Source: Piper betle
Taxonomy: Eukaryota; Streptophyta; Magnoliopsida; Piperales; Piperaceae
DNA: 64,000 nucleotides
Assembly: GCA_033002965.1 (NCBI GenBank)
Contig: JAURVB010002453.1
Span: 1-64,000 of the forward strand
Direction: 5' to 3'
The notes beneath the pieces were generated by a model. The model was not told the origin of the DNA and searched no databases. It saw nothing but the letters and a program-made list of their open reading frames with translations. Numbering within the stretch: the stretch's first letter is position 1; each line of letters opens with the position of its first letter. Of this stretch, positions 12,700 through 24,650 are shown in pieces. The position numbers and the translations under genes were made by a program.

Positions 12700-14060
12700 A
12701 AAAAGATTAGAAATATCAATTATAAGAGCACATGAATCGGGTGCCTAGGTGTCGTGAACGTGGTTTCGATTATTAAAGCTTTGTATGATGTTTTTAAGGT
12801 TTCAGAACAATTGTAGTGGGCAACCATAGGTTTTTGGACATGAGAGAAAAGAAAAAATTTTGTTGTGAGAGAAAGACAACACTTTTGTGATTGGGATCAA
12901 TCGGAGTACATTTGAGTTCTACATCGGATCATTAATCAAAGTCGATTCCTTCATTAAGATCAACACCGTTTGGTTTGTTTTAATTTTTCTACACTTGTTT
13001 GATATCCGCCATAGTTGGCGATTGTATTATTGATTATATTTGGGATCAGTGTTTGTCACTCGTAGATTTGGAAGAGGTTTGCCTCTCGAAAAAGCCTGTG
13101 ATTGTAATTGATTAATATCATACTAGAAGGTTTGGGTAGGCACAATGCCTTGGAGGGTTTCCATGTAAAATTTGTGTGTTCACTATCTTTACATTCTTGT
13201 GGTTTGTGGTTAGCTAATAATTATTTGTTTATTTTGTCAAAACACAGCCAGGTAATTGAGATTTAGTGATCCAAAATCTCAACAAATGGTATCAGTGTAG
13301 CATCTCCTAAATAATTAGTTAGTCTCACATTTAATACCTAATAGGATATGATCTATTATATTGGTTGAGATGTGCTAATGTTTTTCAATTTTGGTTAATT
13401 ACTGTCAAAAAAATAACTAGGCCCATCAGTTTGCACTAGGCGAGCTCATTATAATTAGAAATTAATTTTTTGAGTTGTGTGTATGTTGATAAGATGGCGT
13501 AGGCACAACCAAGCTTGAAATTTATTAATTTGGTAGAAAGAACTTAGCATGTGGCAAATTAAGATACTTATTATATTGGTTAAGGGAGGTCGTGCAGTTA
13601 TGTAAAGATCGAAAACTTCAAAGTGGTAAACCTCGAAGTATGATAGATGCACAATTTTTCGAAAAAGGTGAAATTGTTCAAGTAGATATTCTTTTAGCCT
13701 TGGAAGACAATCTGGTATGGAATATGTAGTCTATTAACACAATGGCAAAGACACTCAGGAATATCCTCCATGAGGTATATAAGGACAAATCTACGATGAA
13801 AAAGATATTTTTGAAGAGTCAATTGTATAATTAGAAAATGAAGGATGAAGTGTTAATTTATGAACACCTATATGTGTTTACTTCCTTTATAAAGGAATTT
13901 TCATGAACAAGTGTGGAGATTGAAGAGGAAGAACTTACAACTCTTCTTCTTTGTTCGATGCCAGATTGGTAAGACAATTTGATCATGAATTTTAGTCATG
14001 GTACTAAATTTAACATGAAATTTGTAGTAGGATTTTTGTTATAGGAGTTGATGAAGTCAT
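12700..14060 (+). mobile_element. Degenerate Ty1/copia retrotransposon, 5' part
   Basis: A primer-binding site resembling the initiator Met tRNA complement (TGGTATCAG) lies at 13287-13295, directly after a sequence ending AACA that would be the 3' end of a 5' LTR. Downstream, 13680-14000 has a broken reading frame resembling copia gag (UBN2-type): phrases like SINTMAKTLRNILHEVYK and a following KMKDEV...IYEHL can be read, with stops and shifts. No pol region was found and the LTR start is not defined. It is a dead fragment. Confidence 0.5.
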
Positions 14061-14099
14061 TAGATGCATCTACATCAACTTCAGGGAAGCATGCCTTGA

Positions 14100-14254
14100 T
14101 TTTTTAGGAAATTTTTTGTCACCGTACTTTAGTGATAGTTCGGTGGCAAATTTGTCAAAAAAATTTCGATAACAGAATGCCCATCTTCCATTAGTATTAA
14201 AACATAATTTAGTGATGAATTTATTAATCACTAATATCACATTTTCTTGTAGTG
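14100..14254. mobile_element. CACTA transposon terminus remnant
   Basis: TTTTCTTGTAGTG at 14242-14254 is the reverse complement of the typical CACTACAAGAAAA end. It is preceded by sub-terminal GTGATGAATTTATTAATCAC-type inverted motifs. A related, more degraded copy lies at about 15065-15125 (CGTTTTCTTGTAGAGG). No transposase was seen. Confidence 0.5.
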
Positions 14255-15421
14255 ATAGTTATGACATTTGCCTGAATCTTTATACATTTAGGCTATTAAT
14301 TGTTAAAAATTAAGCCTAATTTTAATATTTCATATAAATATGAAAAGTCAAAATCTTCTTGGTATGCGTAGAGTCCAAAGAACTATTAAATTTCCTAAAT
14401 AGAATGTTCAAGAGTGAATATTGAATGTGAATGTCTTGAGTAAAATGTGTTAAAGAAAGTTCATTTATGGAGAAGAATATGGAAGGGTCTCAAGGCCTAT
14501 ATATAGTTTAAATTCACAAATCGAGTAGACATTCACGAATTGAGGCTTCATAGCGAAGATTCATAGGTTAGGTTGTTTATATTTTATGAAGTTCCCCGTT
14601 CCGTTAGTGTGTCATATTATAAGGTTAAGTATTCTCGTATTTTTATTTTGTTGTTATCAAGTTCTTTCTATATTTTTGCCCCTTTAACTTCATCAAGTAG
14701 TATCGTTCACCCCAACACTAATAATTTATCTTTCTCTTACAGTGTTCTTCATTTTTTGAGGAAAAAATTAAGTTACAGACAGCAATGCCAGTCACCCTAG
14801 AAATGAAAGTAAAGATCAGAAGTAGCCACTAATTTACTATTCTCTTGTACGTAGTACGTGTATTTGTTTTTATATAATGTAACGTATGATATTGGACAAA
14901 CAAAATTTTCCTGAATTTATGCAATCCAACATCTATACATACATATAGAACTGCATCCAAACATTATATTTTTTAGAAAAAATATGATGTTTAAAAGATT
15001 GTGACAAAGAATGATGTACAAAATTTGAAGAAGAAATATAGGTGACGATGTTTTTCTGTGGGATTTTAAACATAATTTAGTAATATATAATTTGTTTATC
15101 ACTATTATTACGTTTTCTTGTAGAGGTATATCAATAAGTCAATTATGGCATTTGCCCGATTGGCTAAATATTTGAAGCTTCTAATTTACTGTTCTTTTGT
15201 AGTACTTTTTCTTCTTCAAAATGTGAGTTCTGCATAGCAATGCCAGTCACACCAAAGATATGAAATATGAAATAGGGAAGAATTAGGATCTAGTGCTGCA
15301 TTTTCCCCACCAAATGTCGAGCAAATGCATACGAGTATACTGACCTGACTTAAAACAAGGTTGTTTAGCTTTAAATATATTTTCTTATTTGGCTTTAAAT
15401 ATATATATATGTGATTAGATA
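14255..15421. other. Intergenic DNA with transposon debris
   Basis: No gene. It contains the second CACTA-like end (15065-15125) and short repeated stretches such as GCAATGCCAGTCAC near 14784 and 15238. Confidence 0.4.
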
Positions 15422-15670
15422 GCCTGGGCTGTCGGATATAATTTGACGGCCCAGATCTATTTTTAAAAAAACCCTAATCTCGCCCCCTAGACTCCGCCCG
15501 CGCCGCCCCACCCCCACCCCCTTGCGCGGCGAGGTGGGCGAGGGCTAGGCAGTGGGTGCGGGAGCCAGTGAGGGCAGTGGCGACGGCGGCGTGGATGGCT
15601 AGTGGGAGGGAGGAGAAGTTTTTTTTATGAAAATAGATCTGAACCGTCTGATATACAGACAGCTCAAATC
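15422..15670. mobile_element. Small foldback / MITE with about 55-bp imperfect inverted ends
   Basis: The left end (GCCTGGGCTGTCGGATATAA...CCCAGATCTATTTT) matches the reverse complement of the right end (15617-15670, ...AAAATAGATCTGAACCGTCTG...). The interior is GC-rich. Target duplications are not clear. The end type, a short palindromic GxxCGG/GGATxT motif, resembles that of the larger elements at 49625-51785. Confidence 0.5.
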
Positions 15671-16452
15671 TTTTCTTTTCAAAAAAAAACTAAAACCCTC
15701 CCCAATGGTGCTGGCGCCGACAATCTCGCAGCCAAATCCTGTCACCCATTGGCCAAATTTGCTGTGGGCCTGCCAGACATGGCAGATGCGGCCAAATTTG
15801 GCCATGCAGTGGCCTTTACTGATGGCTAGATCTGGCTACACTTTATGGGAAAAGAAAGTGAGTGAATTCAGCTTCTATTGTATAAGTGGCAACTAAAGTC
15901 TGTTCTACACTCCACAATACAACTTCATTAGCAAGCATGAAGATGTATCTACATATAATCATAATCCAAATTCGAGTATCCAGTAACCTCTAAATTATAA
16001 AATCTCTCATATGTAAGCATGTTATTTGTTGAAACTCTACTATTTGTTTGTCGCCTCATTGTAAGTGTACAGAGATCTTTTCCCGGAATGTGGTTGACTT
16101 CTAAGACTACTTTCAGATCTAGGTCTTTTACTAGTGAGTCCCGGTAAAGTCCCCAGAAGGCGTATTTTTGAAACGAGACCCTCGGATGCTTAGGTAGCGT
16201 TTGCAGTGAAAATCAAAAAAATGGCGCACGGACTGTACTCTAGCTTTAGATCAATGTCCCTAGAAGTCGCCTCATTATAAGTGTACACATTATTAGAAAA
16301 TGACAAAGTTGTTGTAGACCTGAATAAACATTATGGGCTTATTCATTAAGTTTAAACCACATAGTAGGTAGAAGATGCATTTCCCGGCTTTCAAAGAGTA
16401 TCGTATTGAACAAGCCTTTTCCTTCCCCGTTCTGTAGAAGCAGCCCGAACAA
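15671..16452. other. Intergenic DNA, no gene recognised
   Basis: Contains a short spaced repeat of CGCCTCATT(G/A)TAAGTGTACA near 16051 and 16270. Reading frames are short and unconvincing. Confidence 0.4.
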
Positions 16453-16626
16453 ACTCTCTCTCTCCAAGGCTACCGCTCCTCCCTTAAACACCGAGACGGC
16501 TGACAACCGAATAGCAGCAACAATTTCTTGAATAACTGAAGGAAGAGGAGCCATTGTTTGTTGTTCGGTTGTCAACTCTTGGCGTTTTAGGGAGGAGTAG
16601 TAGCTTGGGGAGAGAGAGAGAGAGAG
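16453..16626. repeat. Inverted repeat able to form a long hairpin
   Basis: The left arm is about 16453-16521 and the right arm about 16557-16626, with a loop of about 35 bases. The arms pair over roughly 65 bases with scattered mismatches (CTCTCTCTCC...GACAACCGAA against its complement). The stem length would suit a young miRNA or siRNA precursor, or a small foldback transposon. A further partial copy of one arm is at about 17210-17240. I do not recognise a known miRNA. Confidence 0.55.
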
Positions 16627-16898
16627 TATGTCTAGCCGAAGTGAACAAAGTGAGCGAAGAGCAAAAAGGCGATCAATTGTTTAAGCTGTCAATAATGTAT
16701 TTACATAAAAAATTAATTTGATTGCGGAAAAGCCTACTAAGGTTCGCTCGAGGTTATCTTCTTCCTGGTCTGGTCTGGGACCATCCCCTAGTGTATTTGC
16801 CCTGAGAAGAGTAGCTCGAGTGAACGGCACCCCTCAATCACCTCAGCCTGCTCATTCATTAACTAATGCCTCTTTTTAAAGTGTTTTACAATGTAATA

Positions 16899-17598
16899 CA
16901 TGGAAAGTATAATACTAAAGAGAACTGACCACTATGATTAATGTGTAGTACTCTTTTTGAAGTATTAATATTTTAAATAATATTATGCATGGTAATATAT
17001 TTCAGACCAAGTGGTAGAATATTAGAATTTTATTCTAACTTTTTGTGGTCCTCATCATTTATAGTTTATATATGATTATCTAAATATATTAATTAGTGGT
17101 ATAATTAAGTTTCATATTTAGAGACTTCTTTTCATATTCACAAGTCTTTCTTTGGCATTCCAAATTAATTAATGGTTATCCAACATAGGATAACCCTCCC
17201 GTTTGAGGGAGGAGCGGTAGCTTGGGAGAGAGAGAGCATCTACTTGACTGTAAGTGAATGAATAGCTCCCTCACTCGTCAATCTCCTCGGCTCTACACTC
17301 GGGTAATAAATGAAAGGTAATAGGTGACTAAAGAAGACTTACCACTATGATTCATATTTAATACTCTTATTTTGAAATATTAATATTTTAGATAATATTA
17401 TGCATGGTGATATATGTTCGGACCAAGTGGGAGAATGCTAGAATTTTATTTTAATTTTATATGGTCCTCATCGTTTATAGTTTATGTATGATTATCTAAA
17501 TATATTAATTAGTGGTATAATTAGGTTTCTTATCCTAAGACTTTTTTCATATTCACAAGACTTGGCATTCCAAAGTAATTAATGGTTATCCATCATAA
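16899..17598. repeat. Two direct copies of a 0.29-kb AT-rich sequence
   Basis: Copy 1 is about 16899-17187 and copy 2 about 17310-17598. Both contain GACCAAGTGG(T/G)AGAAT followed by TAGAATTTTATT, which resembles the purine tract and LTR start of copia elements, then ATATATTAATTAGTGGTATAATTA. They may be LTR fragments. No element internal to them was found. Confidence 0.6.
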
Positions 17599-17769
17599 AC
17601 TTCTTAATAGAATAAGTTATAAATATGGTGTTTGTCTTCGGCCATGGTTAATTTTTAGTCTCTGCCATCACTTTGAAAGTGCAACATATCAAAAGATCGT
17701 AGGAGTATTTGTAACATCTGCATGGCAAAAGGTATGATTTGATTAATATAAATTGAGTATTATTTGTTT

Positions 17770-18560
17770 ATTGGAAAAAAAAATAGTTGGCAGCCAGGTT
17801 CCGAGCCGAGTCTAGCTACTGGTGACCATGGCTAGAACTTGGTTGCTGCCGACTGTGGCCAGAACTTAGCCGCCGGCAAAGGAGGGATGGAGAGATGCTT
17901 TGTTTGTTTTTCCATTAAATATGGGTCGTCTTTCCTTTTTCTATTTTGGACGAACCAAATTTAATGAAAACAAAAACAAAACCACCCATCTCCGTCGTCA
18001 GCGGCTTGTTCTGGCCAAGCCGGCCAAACTTGGCACCCGCTATCGACCTGACCTGGCACCTCGCTGACCTGACCTAGCTGCCGTTGTCGCAACAAATCTG
18101 GTTGGCGACGGGCAAGTCTGTCCAACCTTGGTCAAATCTGGCCACGCTGCTACTCTAAACAAAAAAAAACAAAAAACAAAAATCTGGCGGCCTCTTCTCC
18201 ATCGCTGGAGGCTAGTTCTAGCCAAGGCCCCCTGGACCTGGACTTCGCTGACCAAACAAGTCAAACCTAGCTACCGCTGACCAAATCTGGTCAGCGGTGG
18301 TCAGGCCCAGCTTATGGATCTAGCCTCACCGGTAGTTTAGACCAAAAAAAAAAAATCAGCGGCCCACAAATTCTCCGTCGCCAGTGGCTAGGTCTGTCCA
18401 AACCGGTCTGACCAGCCATGGCCAGATCTGGCATGCAGCTAGTTTAAACCAAAAAATAAAAATAATCTGGTTGCCCACTTTTCTTTGCCAACCACTCCGG
18501 CCAGATCTGGTCAAGGGCGGCCAAGTCCAACCGCCCACGGCTGAATCTAGTGGGTGAGGC
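17770..18560. repeat. Degenerate tandem repeat rich in GGCCAGATCTGG-like words and A-runs
   Basis: Roughly 110-190 bp units recur, each with an A-run (for example 18163-18180, 18341-18354, 18450-18470), then TCTGG(C/T)GGCC, a CTCC(A/G)TCG word and several TGGCCA(A/G)ATCTGG words. Minus-strand reading frames over the block are repetitive and are not taken as genes. Confidence 0.55.
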
Positions 18561-18830
18561 CACATGGCCTTTTTATCCGTTGAGGTGGGGGGAAGGTTTT
18601 TTATTTTTTGAGCCAGGTCTTCCTTACAATCTAATGGCCCAAATCAATCTTTCATGGTATAACAGTTTACCGAATGTCAGTATGAAATTACCATGGTTTA
18701 GTTTTTATGAGATTTATTCTGAAGTCAAAATGGATCCCTAGAGCCAACATGACTGAAAAGTAAACCCTTGCTTATCCGTCCATCGGAGACGGGGGGAATG
18801 AATCTTCCGAGTGGTGCTCTGCTGGTAATA

Positions 18831-19199
18831 TGGAATGTTCTTCATCACCAATGTCGATGGCGATGTCTTTTCCCCTGCTCTACTTGATGCTCTGCTTCGA
18901 CGGCGCCATGGAGAAGACGACGGGAATGGAAATTGAGTACCTGAGGATCGATCAGAATCAAGGGAGCAGGACGACATCCTACTGCCTCTGTGTAGTTCCT
19001 GAAAGATTGGAGAAGAAATAAAAGAAAACCAAAACAAATTTCATTCACTAACCCATGCCTATTACAATGACGAAGCTCTGTTTTATACTGCCACTCACAG
19101 CCAGCCCATGTCCTATTGCATCCCGCCAACCCATTACATTCAAACACATGCAATTACAATAATACCCCCTCCACTCCTCTACTCACTATATTCATACCA
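18831..19199 (-). repeat. 3' LTR of the Ty3/gypsy element
   Basis: 369 bp, starting TGGAATGTTC and ending CATACCA on the plus strand. It is clearly homologous to 23697-24038 but differs by several indels and many substitutions, so the insertion is not recent. Confidence 0.9.
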
Positions 19200-19258
19200 A
19201 TACCCTCCCTTTGACAAGAACCTTGTTCTCAAGGTTAGTAAAGATTACAGTTTACACA

Positions 19259-22200
19259 TTACAGTTTTACAAAGAGCAGTCTTTCATTTGAGCAGCAAAG
19301 GTAAAAAGTTTGTACCGGAACATCAGCTGCTATCGAAACTTTCAATTGGGAAACATGCAAAACATCATGAAGTAAGGAATTAGTAGGAAGTTGCAGCTTG
19401 TAAGCAACCTGGCCAATGCGTTGGATAATAGGAAATGGGCCATAAAACTTTGCTGCCAACTTGTTAAATTTCTTGTTTCGCAATGACTGTTATCGGTAGG
19501 GATGTAGCTTCAAATACACTTGTTGTCCTACCTGAAACTCAACATCTCTTCTTCGCAAATCATGATAATGCTTCATTCTTAGCTGTGCAGCTGTCAAGTT
19601 TTCTATTATTTCTCGAAGTAACTTATCTCTTTGACGTAGAAGCCCATCTACCTCCGCTGTTTTTGCTGTCCCAGGAATGTAAGAGAGTAGTGTAGGAGGT
19701 GGCATGTTGTACACTGCTTCAAAAGGACTCATGTGTATTGCAAATTGAAAACTAGTGTTATAACAATATTCAGACCAGGACAACCACTTGACCCAAGTGT
19801 GTGGTCTATTTGTTGAAAAGCATCTCAAATATTGCTCGAGAACCTTGTTGATCACTTCGGTTTGGCCATCTATTTGAGGATGGTAAGCCAAACTATAGTT
19901 GAATGCTACTCCTTGTAGTCTGAACAGCTCATTCCAGAAAGAACTTGTGAAGGTTGGATCTCTGTCACAAATAATGGACGTTGGCATTCCATGGAGCTTG
20001 AAGATTTCATCAAAAAAGCAATTTTTGGAGCCGTGAATGGATGAGCAATAGAAATGAAATGGTTGTACTTCGAAACTCTGTCCACTATTACAAAGATTCC
20101 ATCTTTTGCATTGCTTTTTGGCAATCCACTAATAAAATCCATACTAATTGAAGTCCAAATTTGTTGTGGTATAGGAAGTGGTTGTAATAAACCTGCTGGT
20201 GCTAGGACAAGAGCTTGTGAATTGTTGACAAGTTTCACAATTCTCCAAATAGGTCACCACATTTTGATACATCTGAGAGCAATAAAAGACTGCTCGCAAT
20301 CTCTTCGAAGTCTTCTGATTTCCCTCATGAGTTCCGTCATGAAACTCTTTTAAGATAGTAGGTATGAGGTCCATTTGAGAGTTCAAGTAGATCCTATTCT
20401 TGTATAGAAAAATGCCATCCTGCAATGACCAATTCGATGATAGTTTGTTGTCCGTAAATTGCTGCTTCAGCTTTGATATCTGCACATTGGTGGCATAAGC
20501 TCGTTTAACCTCATCTAACCATCTTGGTATAGGGATCGAAATTGATGCTAGGAATGAATCTTGCAGATTCCTCACATTGGAGTTGGCTGTGTTGGACTGC
20601 TCACAATCATATTGCCTTGACAATGAATCTGCCACCTTATTTTCTTTGCCAGGCTTGTATTCAATTATAAAATTGTACCCTAGCAGCTTCACTAACCACC
20701 TTTGCTGACCTGTTGTGTGAATTTTCTAATCCCATAGATACTTTAAATTGGAATGATCCGTTCGAACTATAAATGTCCTGCCAAAAAGGTAGTGACGCCA
20801 CTTTTGGACGGCTAACACCAATGGTAACATTTCTCTCTCATAAGTAGATAAGAATAAATTCCTACCACTTAGAACCTTACTATAGAAAGCAATTGGATGC
20901 TCTTGTTGCATTAAAACAGCTCCTAGTCTACCCCCACTAGCATCACATTCTACTACAAATGGCACGGTAAAGTTTGGCAACACAAGGACAGGAGCATTTG
21001 TAAGAGTATTTTTCAAATTATTGAAAGAATCATCAGCTAATTGATCCCAGTGATAAGCATCCTTCTTAAGCAAATCAGACAATGGGGCAGCAATTTTCCA
21101 AAATCCTTGACAAATTTTCTATAATATCCTGCTAACCCTAAGAAAGCCCTTATGTTCTTGATTGATTTTGGTATGGGCCAATTCACAATAGCTGATATCT
21201 TCTCTTTATCCATACTAACTCCTTGGAAAGAAATGGCATACCCCAAATATTGAATTCGTTGTAGACCAAAAAATACTTCTCCCTCTTGGCATATAACTCA
21301 TGTGATAGCAACTTTCCCAAAGTCAGTTCTATATGTTGGAGATGATCTTCCCAACATTTGCTATATATGAGAATATCATCAAAAAAACCGGTACAAATTT
21401 TCTAAAATAAGGAGCAAATACCTCATTCATCAAAGCTTGAAATGTAGAGGGCGCATTAGATAACCCAAAAGGCATAACCTTGAATTCATAATGGCCATGA
21501 TGGGTGCGAAAAGCTGTTTTTTGAATATCCGCCTCATGCATTCTGATTTGATGATAACGTGATCTTAAATCCAGCTTGGAAAAATAAACAATACCATGTA
21601 ACTCGTCCAATAGTTCATCAATGTTAGGTATTGAAAATTTGTCCTTGATAGTTGCTTTATTGAGAGCTCTATAATCTATGCACATCCTCCAACTCCCATC
21701 TTTCTTTTTGACCAATAGCACCGGGGATGAATATGGACTGGAAGTGGGCATAATTATCTCCGCCTCAAGTAATTCCTTGATTTGTCGCTCTATTTCATTT
21801 TTTTGGAAATAAGGATATCTATATGATTTAACAGCCACAGGTGGGGTGCCCTCTTTCAGATTCACATGGTGGTCATGAGATCGTGGTGGAGGCAAACTTC
21901 TAGGTACAGAAAATACCTTTTCAAATTTTTGTAACACCTTGTCCAGTTGTTTGGCTTGTGAGATAGATAATGAAGACAATTGTTCCTTCGGGCTACTATT
22001 TCTCAACACTTGTAAATTCATTAGTAACCCTTGCTTCCTCTTCTTTAATGAATGCATGATCTGTTTCTTGTCACATAATTGGCTTGGAGGAGTAACCTGA
22101 CCTTGTAATACCACCGTTTTTTCATTCTCTGTGAAAGACATTTTAAGGGATTCAAAATTCCATAATATGGATCCCAAGGTTTTCAGCCACTGAATGCCTA

Positions 22201-22450
22201 ACACAATATCAATCTCCTCTAGCTGAAGTATGAAAAACTCTGAAACCATACTATACCCCGGAAGATCCAATTTTATACCCGCACACTTACCCCCACAGCT
22301 CATCTTCTCCCCATTGGCTATCTAAACCTTCATCCCATTACTTGTTTCCACTGGTAATTTCAATTTCTGAATCAGACTTGCATTCACAAAATTGTGGGAA
22401 CTTCCTGAATCTATTAAACTGTCACTTGATGTCCACCCACTCTCCCTAGC
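19259..22450 (-). pseudogene. Ty3/gypsy pol remnant (protease, RT, RNase H, integrase)
   Basis: Reading on the minus strand. A protease active-site DSGSSHNFV is near 22395-22420, followed by [11 protein letters not shown]. Reverse transcriptase lies at 21380-21870 with [19 protein letters not shown] and [19 protein letters not shown]. The catalytic YxDD region near 21360-21390 is disrupted by a frameshift. RNase H is at about 20740-21010 (VECDASGGRLGAVLMQQ). The integrase zinc-binding part is at about 20220-20360 (HDGTH...CETCQQ). The catalytic core at about 19860-20160 is broken by a frameshift near 19990-20040. An integrase C-terminal part ends HDVLHVSQLK near 19350. No uninterrupted polyprotein exists. 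I saw no convincing chromodomain. Confidence 0.88.
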
Positions 22451-22539
22451 ACTCTCATGGTGTTAGGGGTTGTGGTACCTATCAGTGCGTTAAGAGATAT
22501 CGCTGGTGTGATGGAATCCCCCTCTCGTTTAGTGTCTTC

Positions 22540-23763
22540 TTACTCTGACAAGTCCTCTTCCCGTACCACTTCAATGACCAACAACCTCTTGCATTTGTGT
22601 CCCGGAACAAACTTATCATCACATCTGAAACACAATCCTGCATTCTTCCTCTCTTGCAACTGTTTGACACTGAGCTTTCTCCCAATAGTAATCTCCTTGG
22701 GTTGTAAATCTTCCGCCACATTAGTTTCCCCTTTGCTGGTACCAAAACTATTTCCCTTGTGAGATGAACCAGTTGTGTATTGATAGTTCTTGCTCATTGG
22801 TCTTCCATATACATGTGATCTCTGGTTCACATGATGCTCTAAATGCCTGGCTAGTCCTTGTGCGTCCAACAAAGTCTATGGTCTCCTTGCCTTCACCTCC
22901 ATTCTCAGTTGGGGACTAAGACCACAGGTAAAGCTGTTGATCCTCTGCTTTTCTGTCATGTGACCAGCCCTTGTTGCCAATCTATTAAATCAAACTGTAT
23001 ACTCTTGAACTGAAGAATCTTGAATTAATCGAGTGAGATCTCCATAAAAGTCTTCATAGTCTGATGGTCTGAATTGCAAGTTCATGGCTTCTTTCAACTG
23101 CGTCCAAGACAATATTTCCTGATGTTGTTGCAGCATGTCGAACCAAATTTGGGTATCGTCCTCTAAATGGAAACTTGCTAATTCAACTTGCAAGCCTTCA
23201 TTGACATTATGCAATTTGAAGAACTTCTCTACTCTACTAAACCATGAGATAGGATCCTTTGAACCATCAAACTTGGGAAAACTTATTTTGGATCCCTTCA
23301 GGCAATCCTCATTTGGAACAGTATGCAGAATTTCCTTCTGGGTATTCTGTCGAACACGTTCCACCCCAAATCTGGGCACTTCTTGCTCATGTCTACCAAC
23401 AGAAGACATTGCCTGCTCCTCCTTATTGAAATCATGGCGGGTTCCCTCCAAATACTCATTTACATCTACCCTATTTGCAGAAACCCTAATCTTTGAAGTC
23501 CCAATCCCTTCTCTATTATCAAGATTCCCTCTATTCCCAACGTTCTCCATTCTAGATTGTAACAGCAAGTCAAATTTTGCAAAAATATCAGCAAAAGCAG
23601 AGAGTAGATGCTCTTGTACCTTCTTGATGTGAGCTAATTCTTCAAAATTCTGTAAAGAATTCGCCACCCCCCCCTCACCAGGCTCTGATACTAATCTGGA
23701 ACATTCTTCATCACCAACATCGATGGCGATGTCTTTTCCCATGCTCTGCTTCGACGGCACCAT
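22540..23763 (-). pseudogene. Ty3/gypsy gag remnant
   Basis: A 257-residue frame (22990-23763) contains the retrotransposon gag region (FPKFDGSKDPISWFSRVEKF, then LQFRPSDYEDFYGDL) and ends at a TGA after QEYTV. The same frame resumes downstream of that stop, and a CCHC-like knuckle CFRCDDKFVPGHKC is encoded near 22590-22640. The break is described only. The element cannot express an intact Gag. Confidence 0.8.
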
Positions 23764-24038
23764 GGAAAAGACGACAGGTATGGAAATCGAACACCTGAGG
23801 ATCGATTAGAATCAAGGGCACAGGTTGACGTCTTACTGCCTATGTGTAGTTCCTGAAAGATCAAAGAAGAAATAAAAGAAAACCAAAACAAATTTCATTC
23901 CTTCTATTACAATGACGAAGCTCTGTTTTTTATTGCCACTCACAGCCGGCCCATGTCCTGTTGCATCCCGCCAGCCCATAACATTCAAACAATTATGATA
24001 ATACCCCCTCCACTCCTCTACTCACTATATTCATACCA
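23697..24038 (-). repeat. 5' LTR of the Ty3/gypsy element
   Basis: 342 bp, the partner of 18831-19199. The TAATA target duplication follows at 24039-24043. Confidence 0.9.
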
Positions 24039-24043
24039 TAATA

Positions 24044-24650
24044 GCATCGGATCCGACCAATTCCATGAGAATGTAATGCTAGCTAGAGATTTATTCTATA
24101 GTGGCAATTTGTTTTGCTGTAGGAGGAGGCGAAGACTCCTCTCGCTGTCTTGACTGAAAGGGAGGGAGCTCTCATACTCATGGACGGCCCTGATATATAT
24201 TGGGTTGGGACGTTGGGATCTCGTCTTGATATTCAAGGATGAGAATGCACATAATATCTAGTTCTTGCTTCTTCTTTTTTTTTGCAACTTGAAATTTTGT
24301 TCCAACTTGATTTAAAATGGTTTGCCCAGATCATCCGAGCAAGAAAGAGTACAGGAAATGCAGTCGCTCATCCTATCCATGCCAGGAGTTGTTCAGGTAT
24401 GGAGAGGAAATGCAGTCGCCCATCCTATCCATGCGAGGAGTTGTTCAGGTATGGAGGGCTCCTCTTCTGTTGGTGCTCTCGGAGAAAGCAGCCTGTCCAT
24501 CACAACAGCTACCCCTATCATGGCGCCCGCCTCATGTAGAAGGAATGTCTGATGATAAGCTCAAAGAGATAAGGTTTCGTATCATCAACGATATGTACTC
24601 AGGCAGTAACGGCCACCCTCTCCTCAAATGGTGCTTCTCATAGCTTTTGA
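24044..24650 (+). other. Possible gene fragment with a 52-bp tandem duplication
   Basis: The stretch 24317-24643 reads as an open frame ending WCFS and contains MSDDKLKEIRFRIINDMYS. I do not recognise a family. A tandem duplication inside it (24354-24457) shifts the frame, so any original protein is broken. Upstream no start or splice context was identified. It may be a captured or decayed exon. Confidence 0.25.
24354..24457. repeat. 52-bp tandem duplication
   Basis: GGAAATGCAGTCGC begins at 24354 and again at 24406. The two units differ at about two positions. Since 52 is not a multiple of three, it changes the reading frame of the surrounding coding-like sequence. Confidence 0.9.

Larger units (their letters stand above)
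18831..24038 (-). mobile_element. Complete but decayed Ty3/gypsy LTR retrotransposon
   Basis: Two LTRs (18831-19199 and 23697-24038) flank the internal region. The five-base target duplication TAATA stands at 18826-18830 and 24039-24043. On the minus strand the element runs from 24038 to 18831. Right after the 5' LTR is a primer-binding site of the initiator-Met type (AGTATCAGAGCC), and before the 3' LTR a purine tract (AAAGGGAGGG). The order of parts is gag, protease, reverse transcriptase, RNase H, integrase. Several stops and frameshifts make it non-coding as a whole. It occupies the intergenic space between the copia debris and PSD1. Confidence 0.93.

Noticed and set aside
16339..16575. 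78-residue minus-strand frame
   Set aside because: Overlaps one arm of the hairpin and matches no family that I recognise. No splice or promoter support.
16453..16626. Assignment of the hairpin to a known conserved miRNA family
   Set aside because: Neither arm contains a mature sequence that I could match to a conserved plant miRNA such as miR166, miR168, miR390 or miR482.
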